From an uncultured Acidobacteriia bacterium (lineage in GTDB: Bacteria > Acidobacteriota > Terriglobia > Bryobacterales > Bryobacteraceae), in NCBI GenBank assembly GCA_903900705.1, contig CAIUOG010000091.1, forward strand, positions 1 through 64,000: DNA of 64,000 nucleotides, read 5' to 3'. The translations under genes and the position numbers were made by a program. Below, piece after piece: positions 16,724 to 24,910 of this stretch; position 1 is the first letter of the stretch; each line of letters starts with the position of its first letter. The notes below the pieces were generated by a model. It did not search any database and was not told the origin of the DNA. It was given only the letters and a program-made list of their open reading frames with translations.

Positions 16724-18646
16724 GTGCGCTTTTCTTCCGCAGACCCCCAATCCGAGCACGGAATTCAGGCATTCCCTCAGAAGATCCAGCAGAGGGATGA
16801 CCCGAAATTCGCGTCCGCCAAAATGGCGGGCTTTCAGTATCTTGCCGTCGCCGTCTTCCTGTTTCTGGTGAGCGGATTCTGGGAGTTGCAGATCCGGAGC
16901 CCGGAGATCTACAACGAACGCGCCGAGCGGAACCGAATCAAAGCGTTGCCGATCGTGGCCCCCCGCGGCAGGATTCTGGATCGCGACGGTCGGGTGATTG
17001 TGGACAATCACTCCTCCTGGAAGCTGCTGCTTTCACGCGAAAACCTGAAGGAAGAGCACCTCCACGAGATCGCCGAAGGCCTGAATCTGGATTATGACGA
17101 CCTCGCGCGGAAGGTCGCCCGCTACCGCAAGCGCCCCAAGTACGAGCCCATCATTATCAAAGAGTCACTCACTCCGGCTGATCTGGCTTTTATCGATTCG
17201 CACCGCGACCCCGATACGTTCCCGGAAATGGAACTGATCCAGTCCCAGAGCCGGATGTATCCGGAGAACGGACTGCTGGCGCACATGATCGGGTACACGG
17301 GCGAAATCAGCGAATCGGAACTCGATAACCCGGACTACGCGAAATACAACCAGGGTCAGATCATCGGCAAGACCGGCATTGAAAAGGAATACAACGACAC
17401 GCTGATGGGCGTCGATGGCGAACGCCAGTCGATTGTCGATTACCTGGGGCGTGAGCGGGAAATGCTCGGCATCAAGGAAGCCAAGCCGGGTCGGAACCTG
17501 CAGTTGACCATCGATCTGGACCTGCAGGTGGTCGCGGAACTGGCGTTGGGTGACAAGCGCGGCGCCGTGGTGGCGCTCGATCCGAATACCGGCGAGGTGC
17601 TCGCCATGGCGTCGCGTCCCAGTTTCGATCCGAACAAGTTTGCGGTTCGCATTAAGTCCGCCGACTGGAAGGAACTGACCAGCGATCCAGGGAACCCCCT
17701 GCTGAACCGTCCCATCCAGGCGCAGTTTGCACCGGGTTCGACGTTTAAACCGCTGGTGGCGATGGCGGGGCTCGAAACTTCGAGCGTTGATGAAAACACC
17801 ACCTTCCACTGCGGCGGCGGGGCGGAATTCTACGGCCACTACCACGGCTGCTGGGGGACGCACGGAGCCGTCTCGCTCCACCGTGGCCTGGCGCAATCGT
17901 GCGACGTCTACTTCTATAACGTTGGAAACAAGACCGGTATCGACCAGATAGCCTTTTACGCGCACCAGGCCGGCCTGGGTGAAAAGACCGGCATTGATCT
18001 GCCGAACGAGGCGTCGGGAACCGTGCCTTCGCCCGAGTGGAAACTTCGCACGCAGCGCCAGAAGTGGTACGCGGGCGAAACGATCTCAGTGTCCATCGGC
18101 CAGGGCGCTCTCACGGTGACGCCGCTGCAACTGGCCCGCGCCATCGGTGGTCTTGCCCTGGGAGGGGTCTGGCAGAAGCCGCACATCCTGCTGACTGACA
18201 CTGGAAAAGCGAAGCCAAAAGAGTGGTCTCTCAACCCGGATAACGTCAAGAAAGTCGTTTACGGGATGTACGGCGTGGTGAATGAAGGCGGCACCGGTGG
18301 TCGCGCGCGGCTGCAGAATATCGACGTTTGCGGCAAGACGGGTTCCGCGCAGATCGCGTCCGAGGCTTACGAAAAGCTGCACAAAGACGTGAAAGACAAC
18401 GCCTGGTTCGTGGCGTTCGCTCCCTGTTACAAGCCGGAGATCGTGATCTCGGTCCTCTGGGAGAATTCCGGGCTGCACGGCCAGTTTGCGGCGCCGATCG
18501 CGCGCGACGTCATGAAGTCGTACTTCGATAAGAAGATCCGGCAACAGGAAGCGGAGAAACTGCGGCAGAGTCCCGCCAATGTGCTGGCCTCCGCCCTGAC
18601 GCCACTTGCCGTCGGGAACCCTGCCAAAGGAAGGTCGGCTCCTTAA
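16724..18646 (+). CDS. mrdA: penicillin-binding protein 2, elongasome transpeptidase
   Basis: A class B PBP that crosslinks lateral-wall peptidoglycan. One N-terminal membrane helix (YLAVAVFLFLVSGFW) is followed by the dimerisation/pedestal region (APRGRILDRDGRVIVDN) and the transpeptidase domain. Active-site motifs are STFK (in APGSTFKPLV), SCD (in AQSCDVYFYN) and KTGS (in CGKTGSAQ). The frame is open from a TTG at 16643, which lacks a ribosome site and would include the 16649-16680 hairpin; GTG 16724 and ATG 16820 are the other starts. I use 16724 provisionally. rodA follows after 2 bp, the usual elongasome pair. Confidence 0.93.
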   Translation: MRFSSADPQSEHGIQAFPQKIQQRDDPKFASAKMAGFQYLAVAVFLFLVSGFWELQIRSPEIYNERAERNRIKALPIVAPRGRILDRDGRVIVDNHSSWKLLLSRENLKEEHLHEIAEGLNLDYDDLARKVARYRKRPKYEPIIIKESLTPADLAFIDSHRDPDTFPEMELIQSQSRMYPENGLLAHMIGYTGEISESELDNPDYAKYNQGQIIGKTGIEKEYNDTLMGVDGERQSIVDYLGREREMLGIKEAKPGRNLQLTIDLDLQVVAELALGDKRGAVVALDPNTGEVLAMASRPSFDPNKFAVRIKSADWKELTSDPGNPLLNRPIQAQFAPGSTFKPLVAMAGLETSSVDENTTFHCGGGAEFYGHYHGCWGTHGAVSLHRGLAQSCDVYFYNVGNKTGIDQIAFYAHQAGLGEKTGIDLPNEASGTVPSPEWKLRTQRQKWYAGETISVSIGQGALTVTPLQLARAIGGLALGGVWQKPHILLTDTGKAKPKEWSLNPDNVKKVVYGMYGVVNEGGTGGRARLQNIDVCGKTGSAQIASEAYEKLHKDVKDNAWFVAFAPCYKPEIVISVLWENSGLHGQFAAPIARDVMKSYFDKKIRQQEAEKLRQSPANVLASALTPLAVGNPAKGRSAP

Positions 18647-18648
18647 AT

Positions 18649-19743
18649 ATGTTTGAGCGCGGCAATCTGAAAGATTTCGACTGGGCCATGCTGCTGGTCA
18701 TCCTGCTGATCTGCGTCATCGGGGTGGTACAGATTTTCAGCGCCACGCATGAGACGGTGCTCTGGCAGGGGTCCTGGTGGAAGCAGGTGGTTTACATCAT
18801 TGCGGGTCTGGTGCTGATGTTCGTGGTGACGCACATGGACTACCACGCCCTGATGCAGAGGGTGTATCCCATGTACATTGCCTCGGTGGTACTCCTTTTT
18901 GTCGTGCTCGTGATCGGCAAACGGGCATTTGGGTCCACCCGCTGGATCGTACTGCCCGCGGGCGTTCACCTGCAGGTCTCGGAGTTTGCCAAGATCGCGG
19001 TGGTCTTGCTGGTGGCGCGTTTTCTGTCGGAGATCCGGACCGAGATTCTGGAGACCCGGGACCTGCTGAAGCTGGCGGGCATGGTGCTGGTGCCGATGGC
19101 GCTGATCGCCAAAGAGCCGGATCTGGGGACGGCCCTGACGTACCTGCCGATTCTGGGAATTGGAATTTTTCTGGCCGGGATGCACTGGAAGTACTGGGTG
19201 ACCATCGCGCTGGTGGCCCTGGTGGTGGTGCCGATCGGGTTTTCTCATCTGGAGCCTTATCAAAAAGGGCGAATCGTCACATTTTTGGATCCGGAGCGGG
19301 ATCCGAGGGGCGATGGCTACCAGTTGATCCAGTCTAAGATCGCGGTGGGAGCGGGCGGAACGTGGGGAAAAGGGGTCACAAAGGGGACCCAAACGCAGTT
19401 AAGGTTCCTTCCGGTGCCCCATACGGATTTTATTTTTTCGGCTTTTGCGGAGGAGCACGGCTTCATCGGAGTGATGTTTGTGCTGGTTTTGTACTTTGTT
19501 TTACTCATGCAGGTGGTCCAGGATGCACAAACCTCGCCTGACCGGGCGGGTATGTATATTTGTATGGGTGTCGGAGCGTTGCTGTTATTTCATATACTGG
19601 TAAACGTAGGAATGGTAGTGGGGCGGATGCCGGTTACAGGAATCCCGCTTCCGCTGATGAGTTACGGCGGGTCCAGTATCTGGTCCACCTTCCTGATGCT
19701 GGGTCTGGTGAATAGCGTTCGGGTACGCCGGTTCGTGAATTGA
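18649..19743 (+). CDS. rodA: rod-shape SEDS glycosyltransferase RodA
   Basis: A polytopic SEDS protein (FtsW/RodA/SpoVE) that polymerises lipid II glycan strands with PBP2. The 364 residues contain about ten hydrophobic helices. Family motifs include IFSATHE in helix 1, GSTRWIVLPAGVHLQVSEFAKIA, KEPDLGTAL with the conserved acidic region, and the C-terminal signature GMPVTGIPLPLMSYGGSS (here written RMPVTGIPLPLMSYGGSS). It starts 2 bp after mrdA. The RNase E/G gene follows after a 476-bp leader, matching the frequent rod-shape/rng linkage in bacteria. Confidence 0.93.
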   Translation: MFERGNLKDFDWAMLLVILLICVIGVVQIFSATHETVLWQGSWWKQVVYIIAGLVLMFVVTHMDYHALMQRVYPMYIASVVLLFVVLVIGKRAFGSTRWIVLPAGVHLQVSEFAKIAVVLLVARFLSEIRTEILETRDLLKLAGMVLVPMALIAKEPDLGTALTYLPILGIGIFLAGMHWKYWVTIALVALVVVPIGFSHLEPYQKGRIVTFLDPERDPRGDGYQLIQSKIAVGAGGTWGKGVTKGTQTQLRFLPVPHTDFIFSAFAEEHGFIGVMFVLVLYFVLLMQVVQDAQTSPDRAGMYICMGVGALLLFHILVNVGMVVGRMPVTGIPLPLMSYGGSSIWSTFLMLGLVNSVRVRRFVN

Positions 19744-20219
19744 GCGGTACAAAGCTTTTGGATCTTTGCGATAAAAATGGATTGGACCGGATGGGAGGGG
19801 CCAAAATGAAAAGGCTTCCGGAGTCCGGTTCACGGCTATAACGAAATATTTGACTTGAAGTTGGGAGCCATTGGAGACTCTGCAGCGCGTCAGCGCGGCG
19901 GGACCACGAGCGAGCGGGGTACCCACGATTGGTACCGATACCGGAAGCTGTGGCCGCTGAGCCCGTCTGCCGAACGATGGGCGGTTCCCTTAAAGAGCCG
20001 ATGTTGGGTGTTGAGTGCGAGACTGCGCGGTACTTATCTGTTCCGTGTACTTATCCTCCACCCTCCGGCTTGCGTGAGTTTATGTAGATTTTGGTTGAGC
20101 AAGGTTTTCCGTGTAAGCGGGCAGCCCCAGGCGATCCTTACGCAGGGCGCAACACTTCGATTCGGGTCCAGATTCTCTCGCGTCCGAGCTCTTTGACGGA
20201 GCCCAACGGGAGAAACAGA
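19744..20219 (+). promoter_or_regulatory. 476-bp non-coding leader of the RNase E/G gene
   Basis: This stretch has no convincing gene; its open frames have unlike composition and no ribosome sites. It holds a TATAAC -10-like box at 19837-19842 with a poor -35 (TTCCGG at 19816-19821, 15-bp spacing), then the base-paired segment listed separately, and ends with GGGAG 7-8 nt before the RNase ATG at 20220. A GTACTTATC sequence is repeated near 20030-20060. If transcription starts near 19850, the mRNA leader is about 370 nt. E. coli rne is autoregulated through a leader of similar size, so autoregulation is a reasonable inference. Confidence 0.45.
19863..19989 (+). ncRNA. candidate rod-like structured RNA (leader element or 6S-like)
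   Basis: Nested complementary segments can be followed by eye. GGGAGCC (19863-19869) pairs with GGTTCCC (19983-19989, one G-U), ATTG with CGAT (19975-19978), GGCGGG (19897-19902) with CCCGTC (19962-19967), CCAC-AGC (19904-19911) with GCTGTGG (19947-19953), and an apical GGTACC-CACGATT-GGTACC hairpin lies at 19918-19936. The shape is a long rod with an asymmetric internal bubble. That resembles 6S RNA in outline, but no 6S sequence signature is identified. A cis-acting fold in the RNase E/G mRNA is at least as likely. Confidence 0.35.
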
Positions 20220-23200
20220 ATGTCGAAAGAACTGATCGTCTCCACTGGAAAGCATGAGACGAGGGTCGCGATTCTTGAAGACGACCAGCTTGTGGAAATC
20301 TTCCACGAGCGAGAGAAAGAGTACTCCCTTGCCGGCAGTATTCATAAGGGACGTGTCACCCGCGTCCTGCCTGGCATGCAGTCCGCCTTTGTAGACATCG
20401 GTCTCGAAAGGGACGCCTTCCTCTACGTTTCAGACTTCTTCGAAGACAACGACGAGTACGATGCCGTTGTCAGCACGGTCGAAGAAAAAGTCCTGAAGAT
20501 GGAAAAGGGCGACCGGTCCGGTGATCGAGGTGGAGACAGAGGTGATCGGGGCGGCGAACGCCTTGCCGCTCCCGCGGAGCGTTACGAGAGCCCTGCTGCT
20601 GAATTACCGGAAATCGCACTGACCGCATCCGCTTCCGTCGCGCCTCCTGTTACGGAACGCCGCGAGGAACGTTCCGCGGCGCCGTCGGGTGAACGCAGCG
20701 GTGGCGACCGGAGTGGCGGAGATCGCGGGGGTGACAGAGGCGGAGATCGTGGCCGTGGCCGTCGTGGCCGCCGCCGCCGCGGAGGCCGCGGACCGGGTGG
20801 TCTGCCGGATTCGAAATTCTACACGCCGGGCTCTGAACCGGTGGCCGAGGAATCGGATGCAGCCGCTGACGAACCGGAATTCGCAGAGGCAGCGCCTGCC
20901 GAAATCACGTCCTACCGCGCCTCACGCGAAGTGGTGGATGATTTCGCGGTGCTGCCCGGTGAGTCGCTGGCCAAGTACGTTCTGCCGGGCGAATCGCTCG
21001 CCAAGTATGCCGACGCGGAAACGCCGGAACCGGACCCGTTCGTGGACGAAACCAGTCCCGAAGTGGAAGCGGAAGTCCTGGAACTGGTGAATGAAGCGGT
21101 GGAAGAGGCGGAAGCCGAACTGGCTGCTGAAGAGGCCGAGGTTGTCGCCGAGGTTGTGGAAGCCGCCCCGGAACCAGTGGAAGTGGTTGCTGTGGCGGAA
21201 GTTCCCGTGGCGAAAGAAGCTCCCGTTCTGGAAGTAAGCCTGAAAGCGGCTCCCGTCGCCGAAGAAATGGTGTTTGCGGAAGACGCGGCGGAAGAAGTTG
21301 CCGTGACAACCGAACCCGTCGCCGAAGCCGTAATTGCGGAAGCGCCGGCCGAACCGGAAGTGGAAGCCACGCCAGCTGAACCCGCGGAATCTGAAGAGGA
21401 TGAAGCAGTCGAAGACGAAGTAGCCGAAGACGAAGCCACTGCGGAAGACGAAGCCGCACCGGAAGACGGTGAAGCGCCCGAGGGTGAAGATCTGGCTGAG
21501 GGTGAAGAAGCCGCACCCGTGGATCACGAAGGTCCAGAGCCGGCCCGCATCCCCACCAGCCTGACCGCAGCCCTGCGGGAACAGGGCCACCGTTATCCCC
21601 ATCGCGTTTCCCGCCGCATGCGTCGCAAGATGCGTGGTGGGCAGGGCGAAGAGCGCGGTGAAAAGCAGGTTCCTCCCGCTCCTGTGGCCGAGGGTGAAGT
21701 CGTTATCGCCGAGGCGGTCGTGGAAGCTGTTCGTCCTGAGGCAGTGGCGGAAGCCCGGCCTGAAGTTCGCGCCGAAGGTCGCGAAAGCCGCAATGATGGT
21801 CGTGAGCGCGGTCGTGGTGGCCGGGACCGTGGCCGGGACCGTGGCGGGGATCGTGGTGACCGGGGTGGTGACAGAGGCAGTGACAGAAGCAGTGACAGAA
21901 GCGGTGACAGAGGCGGTGAAAGAAGCGCTGATCGCGGGGGCGACCGCCCCGAGCGTACCGAACGCTCTGACCGCGGCGAACGCAGCGAACGTCCTGAGCG
22001 CACCGAGCGTCCGGATCGCGAACGCCCCATTCTTCCCTCCATCGCCGACCTGTTGAAGGAAGGCCAGGAAATCATCGTTCAGATCGCGAAGGAACCGCTC
22101 GGCCAGAAGGGCGCGCGCATCACTTCGCACATCGCACTCCCCGGCCGCTTCGTCGTCTACATGCCGACAGTGGATCACGCCGGTGTCTCCCGCAAGATTC
22201 CGTCCGAAGAAGAACGCCACCGCCTGAAGAAGGTGGTGCAGACGCACCGCCAGGGCATTCCGGGTGGTTTCATCTGCCGTACCGCCGCCGAGGGCAAGAC
22301 CGAGGAAGAGCTCCGCAGCGACATGCACTTCCTCTATAACCTCTGGCTCGACATGCGCCAGAAGGCGGAGAAGCGTCCCGCTCCGGTGCTGCTGCACCAT
22401 GACCTCGACCTGGTCCAGCGCATTCTGCGCGACCAGCTCACGGCGTCGTTCAAGAACATCTGGGTCGATAACGAAGAACTCTACGAGAGCATTCTGCGTT
22501 TCGCGCAGCGGTTCCAGCCGGCGCTGGTGGGCCGCGTGAAGCTCTACACCCGCAGCAACCCCATCTTCGACGAGTTCGGCATCACGAATGAGCTCGAAAA
22601 GGCGCTGCGCCCGAAGGTCTGGCTCAAGTCCGGCGGCTATATCGTCATCAACCAGACGGAAGCTCTGGTGGCTATTGATATTAATACCGGGAAGTACGTG
22701 GGCAAGTCGAATCGTCTTGAGGACACCATCGTCAAGATCAACACGGACGCGATCAAGGAAATCGTCCGTCAGATTCGCCTGCGCGACCTCGGCGGCATCA
22801 TCGTAGTCGACTTCATCGACATGGATGAGCGGAAGAACCGGCAGAAGGTGATGCAGGTTCTGGAAGAAACCATGCGGGCTGACCGGGCTCCGTATAAGAT
22901 TCTCCAGTTCAACGACTTTGGTCTGGTCGCCATCACCCGTAAGCGCGTGAAACAGTCGCTCGAACGGACGCTTTGTTCGCCCTGCCCGTATTGCGAGGGC
23001 GCGGGTTATGTGAAGAGCGTGCAGACGGTGATTTCGGAGATTCTGCAGGAAGCCCAGCGGATGAAGAAGGCGCTCGAAGATGAGCACAACAACATCATGT
23101 TGCGCGTCAATCCGGAAGTGGCGAAGGTGCTGAAGAGCAATCACAACCAGTTCCTGCAGGAACTGGAAGAGATTCTGGGTAAGTCGGTGCTCGTGAAGAG

Positions 23201-23240
23201 CGACCCGCTGCTGCACCAGACCAAGTTTGATCTGGCATAA
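20220..23240 (+). CDS. rng: ribonuclease E/G with split S1 domain and long disordered insertion
   Basis: A single-strand endoribonuclease of 1,006 residues. Residues 1-95 start the RNase E/G N-terminus and S1 domain (KGRVTRVLPGMQSAFVDIG). About 96-603 are an insertion of RG/RD/GD repeats, an acidic A/E/P-rich centre and a second RG/RD block. After it the fold resumes (ADLLKEGQEIIVQIAKEPLGQKG). Catalytic Asp motifs are VAIDINTGKYVGK and IIVVDFIDMDE; the zinc link is CPYCEGAGY. The C-terminus is short, as in RNase G. The ATG at 20220 has GGGAG upstream; the open frame extends to 20091 without support. It follows rodA and ends in a strong terminator. Choice between rne and rng names is by resemblance only. 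Confidence 0.92.
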   Translation: MSKELIVSTGKHETRVAILEDDQLVEIFHEREKEYSLAGSIHKGRVTRVLPGMQSAFVDIGLERDAFLYVSDFFEDNDEYDAVVSTVEEKVLKMEKGDRSGDRGGDRGDRGGERLAAPAERYESPAAELPEIALTASASVAPPVTERREERSAAPSGERSGGDRSGGDRGGDRGGDRGRGRRGRRRRGGRGPGGLPDSKFYTPGSEPVAEESDAAADEPEFAEAAPAEITSYRASREVVDDFAVLPGESLAKYVLPGESLAKYADAETPEPDPFVDETSPEVEAEVLELVNEAVEEAEAELAAEEAEVVAEVVEAAPEPVEVVAVAEVPVAKEAPVLEVSLKAAPVAEEMVFAEDAAEEVAVTTEPVAEAVIAEAPAEPEVEATPAEPAESEEDEAVEDEVAEDEATAEDEAAPEDGEAPEGEDLAEGEEAAPVDHEGPEPARIPTSLTAALREQGHRYPHRVSRRMRRKMRGGQGEERGEKQVPPAPVAEGEVVIAEAVVEAVRPEAVAEARPEVRAEGRESRNDGRERGRGGRDRGRDRGGDRGDRGGDRGSDRSSDRSGDRGGERSADRGGDRPERTERSDRGERSERPERTERPDRERPILPSIADLLKEGQEIIVQIAKEPLGQKGARITSHIALPGRFVVYMPTVDHAGVSRKIPSEEERHRLKKVVQTHRQGIPGGFICRTAAEGKTEEELRSDMHFLYNLWLDMRQKAEKRPAPVLLHHDLDLVQRILRDQLTASFKNIWVDNEELYESILRFAQRFQPALVGRVKLYTRSNPIFDEFGITNELEKALRPKVWLKSGGYIVINQTEALVAIDINTGKYVGKSNRLEDTIVKINTDAIKEIVRQIRLRDLGGIIVVDFIDMDERKNRQKVMQVLEETMRADRAPYKILQFNDFGLVAITRKRVKQSLERTLCSPCPYCEGAGYVKSVQTVISEILQEAQRMKKALEDEHNNIMLRVNPEVAKVLKSNHNQFLQELEEILGKSVLVKSDPLLHQTKFDLA
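20949..21008 (+). repeat. 30-bp tandem duplication inside the RNase E/G insertion
   Basis: Two adjacent 30-bp units encode VLPGESLAKY twice in a row (20949-20978 and 20979-21008). The DNA differs at several third positions while the peptide is unchanged, which suggests an older duplication kept at the protein level. Confidence 0.7.
21855..21926 (+). repeat. six 12-bp units encoding G/S-D-R-G/S repeats
   Basis: Units such as GGTGACAGAGGC and AGTGACAGAAGC repeat with a 12-bp period in the second RG/RD block of the RNase insertion, coding for GDRG, SDRS and similar four-residue repeats. Such arrays are prone to copy-number change. Confidence 0.75.
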
Positions 23241-23262
23241 GCCCGATCCGGTACACAAACGG

Positions 23263-23300
23263 AAAGGGGCCTCCGCGACGAGCGGCAGGCCCCTTTTTTT
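23263..23300 (+). terminator. strong intrinsic terminator after the RNase E/G gene
   Basis: AAAGGGGCCT (23263-23272) pairs with AGGCCCCTTT (23287-23296) around a 14-nt loop and is followed directly by a T run to 23300. On the other strand it lies just past the proC stop and could serve convergent transcription too. Confidence 0.9.
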
Positions 23301-23309
23301 CGCTACCGC

Positions 23310-24179
23310 CTACTTCTGCCCGGCCGGCTTCGCGGCCTTGCCGAGCTCGGCCACAATCCGGGTCGCCTCTTCCACGGCCCGCGCGAGTACCGAACGAATC
23401 TTGCCGTCTTCCAGCATGAGCAGGCCCCCGATGGTGCAGCCGGCCGGCGTGGTGACGTCGTCCCGCAGACTCGCCGGGTGCCGGCCGGAATCCTGCACCA
23501 TCCGGGCGGAGCCCAGCATGGTCTGCGCCACCAGTTCGAGCGCCAGGTCGCGGCGCAGGCCCACGCGCACGCCGGCATCCGCCAGCGCTTCCATCACCAG
23601 ATACATGTAGGCCGGACCACTGCCCGAAAGCGCCGTAATGGCGTTACAGTAGTGTTCTTCCACAACGCTGCACCGGCCCACTGAACTGAAGATCCGTTCC
23701 GCGATGGCCAGATGCGCCGGAGTCACGCCGCGGCCGCCGCAGATCGCGGTCATGCCTTCGCGCACCACGCAGGGTGTGTTTGGAATGGCCCTCACCCAGA
23801 CGTGTTCACCGGGCAGCAGGGATTCCAGCTTCTCGGTGGAAACGCCGGCGAGGATCGAGACCAGCATGGTGTCCGGACGCAGCCCCGCGTCCCGCAGAAT
23901 CGCGCTGACCCCGCCGATCTGGCCAGGCTTGCAGCAAACCAGAAGGATGCCGGCGGTCGGAACCAGTTCGCCGTAGTCGCGCGTGGTCTGAATCCCCAGA
24001 TCTTCCGCCACCGCATCGCAGGTACCCTGGGTTTTCGCGGTGGCCCAGACCTGGCGACGGGAGACCAGACTGGCGTCGAGCAGGCCTTTGATGAGGGTGG
24101 TTCCCATGACTCCCGCGCCAATCACACCGAGGGTCCGGCCCGACGCCAGGATGCCCGGCTGATTCAAAGTCTCGCTCAT
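23310..24179 (-). CDS. proC: pyrroline-5-carboxylate reductase
   Basis: The last step of proline synthesis, NAD(P)H reduction of pyrroline-5-carboxylate. An N-terminal Rossmann motif (LGVIGAGVMGTTLIKGLL) is followed by VCCKPGQI, the family core AIPNTPCVVREGMTAICGG and the C-terminal signature ALSGSGPAYMYLVMEALADAGVRVGL with DDVTTPAGCTIGGL. The open frame reaches 24209; I use the ATG at 24179 (MSETLNQPG), which gives 289 residues and has AGGA close upstream. Transcription diverges from the thymidine kinase gene. Confidence 0.93.
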   Translation of the reverse strand: MSETLNQPGILASGRTLGVIGAGVMGTTLIKGLLDASLVSRRQVWATAKTQGTCDAVAEDLGIQTTRDYGELVPTAGILLVCCKPGQIGGVSAILRDAGLRPDTMLVSILAGVSTEKLESLLPGEHVWVRAIPNTPCVVREGMTAICGGRGVTPAHLAIAERIFSSVGRCSVVEEHYCNAITALSGSGPAYMYLVMEALADAGVRVGLRRDLALELVAQTMLGSARMVQDSGRHPASLRDDVTTPAGCTIGGLLMLEDGKIRSVLARAVEEATRIVAELGKAAKPAGQK

Positions 24180-24229
24180 TCCTGCTATTGTGACAGGCAT
24201 CCAGTACACTTTTACTGGGGATAAACAAG

Positions 24230-24910
24230 TTGGGTCGCGGACGGGTACTGAGACTTTTCATCGGGAATATGGCGTCGGGCAAGACGCGGCATCTGCTCAC
24301 GGAGATTGATACGCTGCGCCGCTACGGCAATAAGAAGATCGCCGTTTTCAAGCCCCGCACGGACACCCGCAGCGGCATGCGCACCATCAAAAGCCGGAAG
24401 GGCGATGAGGATTCGGCCGAGGAAATTCTTGCCACCAATCCGAATGAACTCTGGCCGCTTCTGCGCGCCCGGGAATCCGCCGCCGGGTGCCGCTTCCAGA
24501 TCATTGCGTTTGACGAAGTGCAGTTTTTCCCGCGCGACTCCGGCTTCTTCCAGGTCGTAAAAAACCTGATGGAGGATGGCTACGACATCCTGGCCTCCGG
24601 GCTGGCCTTTGACTTCCGCGGGGAACCGTTCGGCTCCACGCCCGATCTCGCGCTCCTTGCCGAGGACCGCTGCATGTGGATGACATCCTACTGCACCAAA
24701 TGCGGCAGCCGCGCGCTCTATCCGCAGCGCATCATCGATGGTGTGCCCGCCCACTACAACAGCCCGCAGATTCTGGTGGGCGGGGACGAGACGTACGAGC
24801 CACGCTGCGATGACCATTTCGTGCTTCCCGGCCGGACGCTGCTGGGCCGTGACGAAGCCTCGCCGCAGATCGCCATGTGGCCGGAAGCACTGACGCCGGG
24901 AAAGGAGTAA
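24230..24910 (+). CDS. tdk: thymidine kinase (type II)
   Basis: Salvage kinase making dTMP from thymidine and ATP. The P-loop is GNMASGKT (residues 12-19), the DEVQFF motif holds the catalytic Glu region, and a lasso with paired cysteines (CTKCG and YEPRC) forms the structural zinc site typical of type II enzymes. ALASGL-type sequence is seen in ILASGLAFDFRGEPF. The 226-residue length is normal. The start is a TTG at 24230 with GGGG about 9 nt upstream; no ATG is available before the P-loop apart from the Met within it. The GNAT gene follows directly after its stop. Confidence 0.92.
   Translation: MGRGRVLRLFIGNMASGKTRHLLTEIDTLRRYGNKKIAVFKPRTDTRSGMRTIKSRKGDEDSAEEILATNPNELWPLLRARESAAGCRFQIIAFDEVQFFPRDSGFFQVVKNLMEDGYDILASGLAFDFRGEPFGSTPDLALLAEDRCMWMTSYCTKCGSRALYPQRIIDGVPAHYNSPQILVGGDETYEPRCDDHFVLPGRTLLGRDEASPQIAMWPEALTPGKE

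Noticed and set aside
19855-20196. 113-codon plus-strand frame in the RNase E/G leader
   Set aside because: It has no ribosome site and unusual composition, and it overlaps the base-paired region; more likely non-coding.
21855-21926. Possible CRISPR-like array
   Set aside because: The 12-bp units are contiguous, in frame with the RNase gene and encode GDRG-type residues; there are no spacers.
20922-23258. 778-codon minus-strand frame opposite the RNase E/G gene
   Set aside because: It is antisense to a gene with conserved catalytic motifs and carries no recognisable domain; the repeats it encodes mirror the RG/RD DNA repeats.
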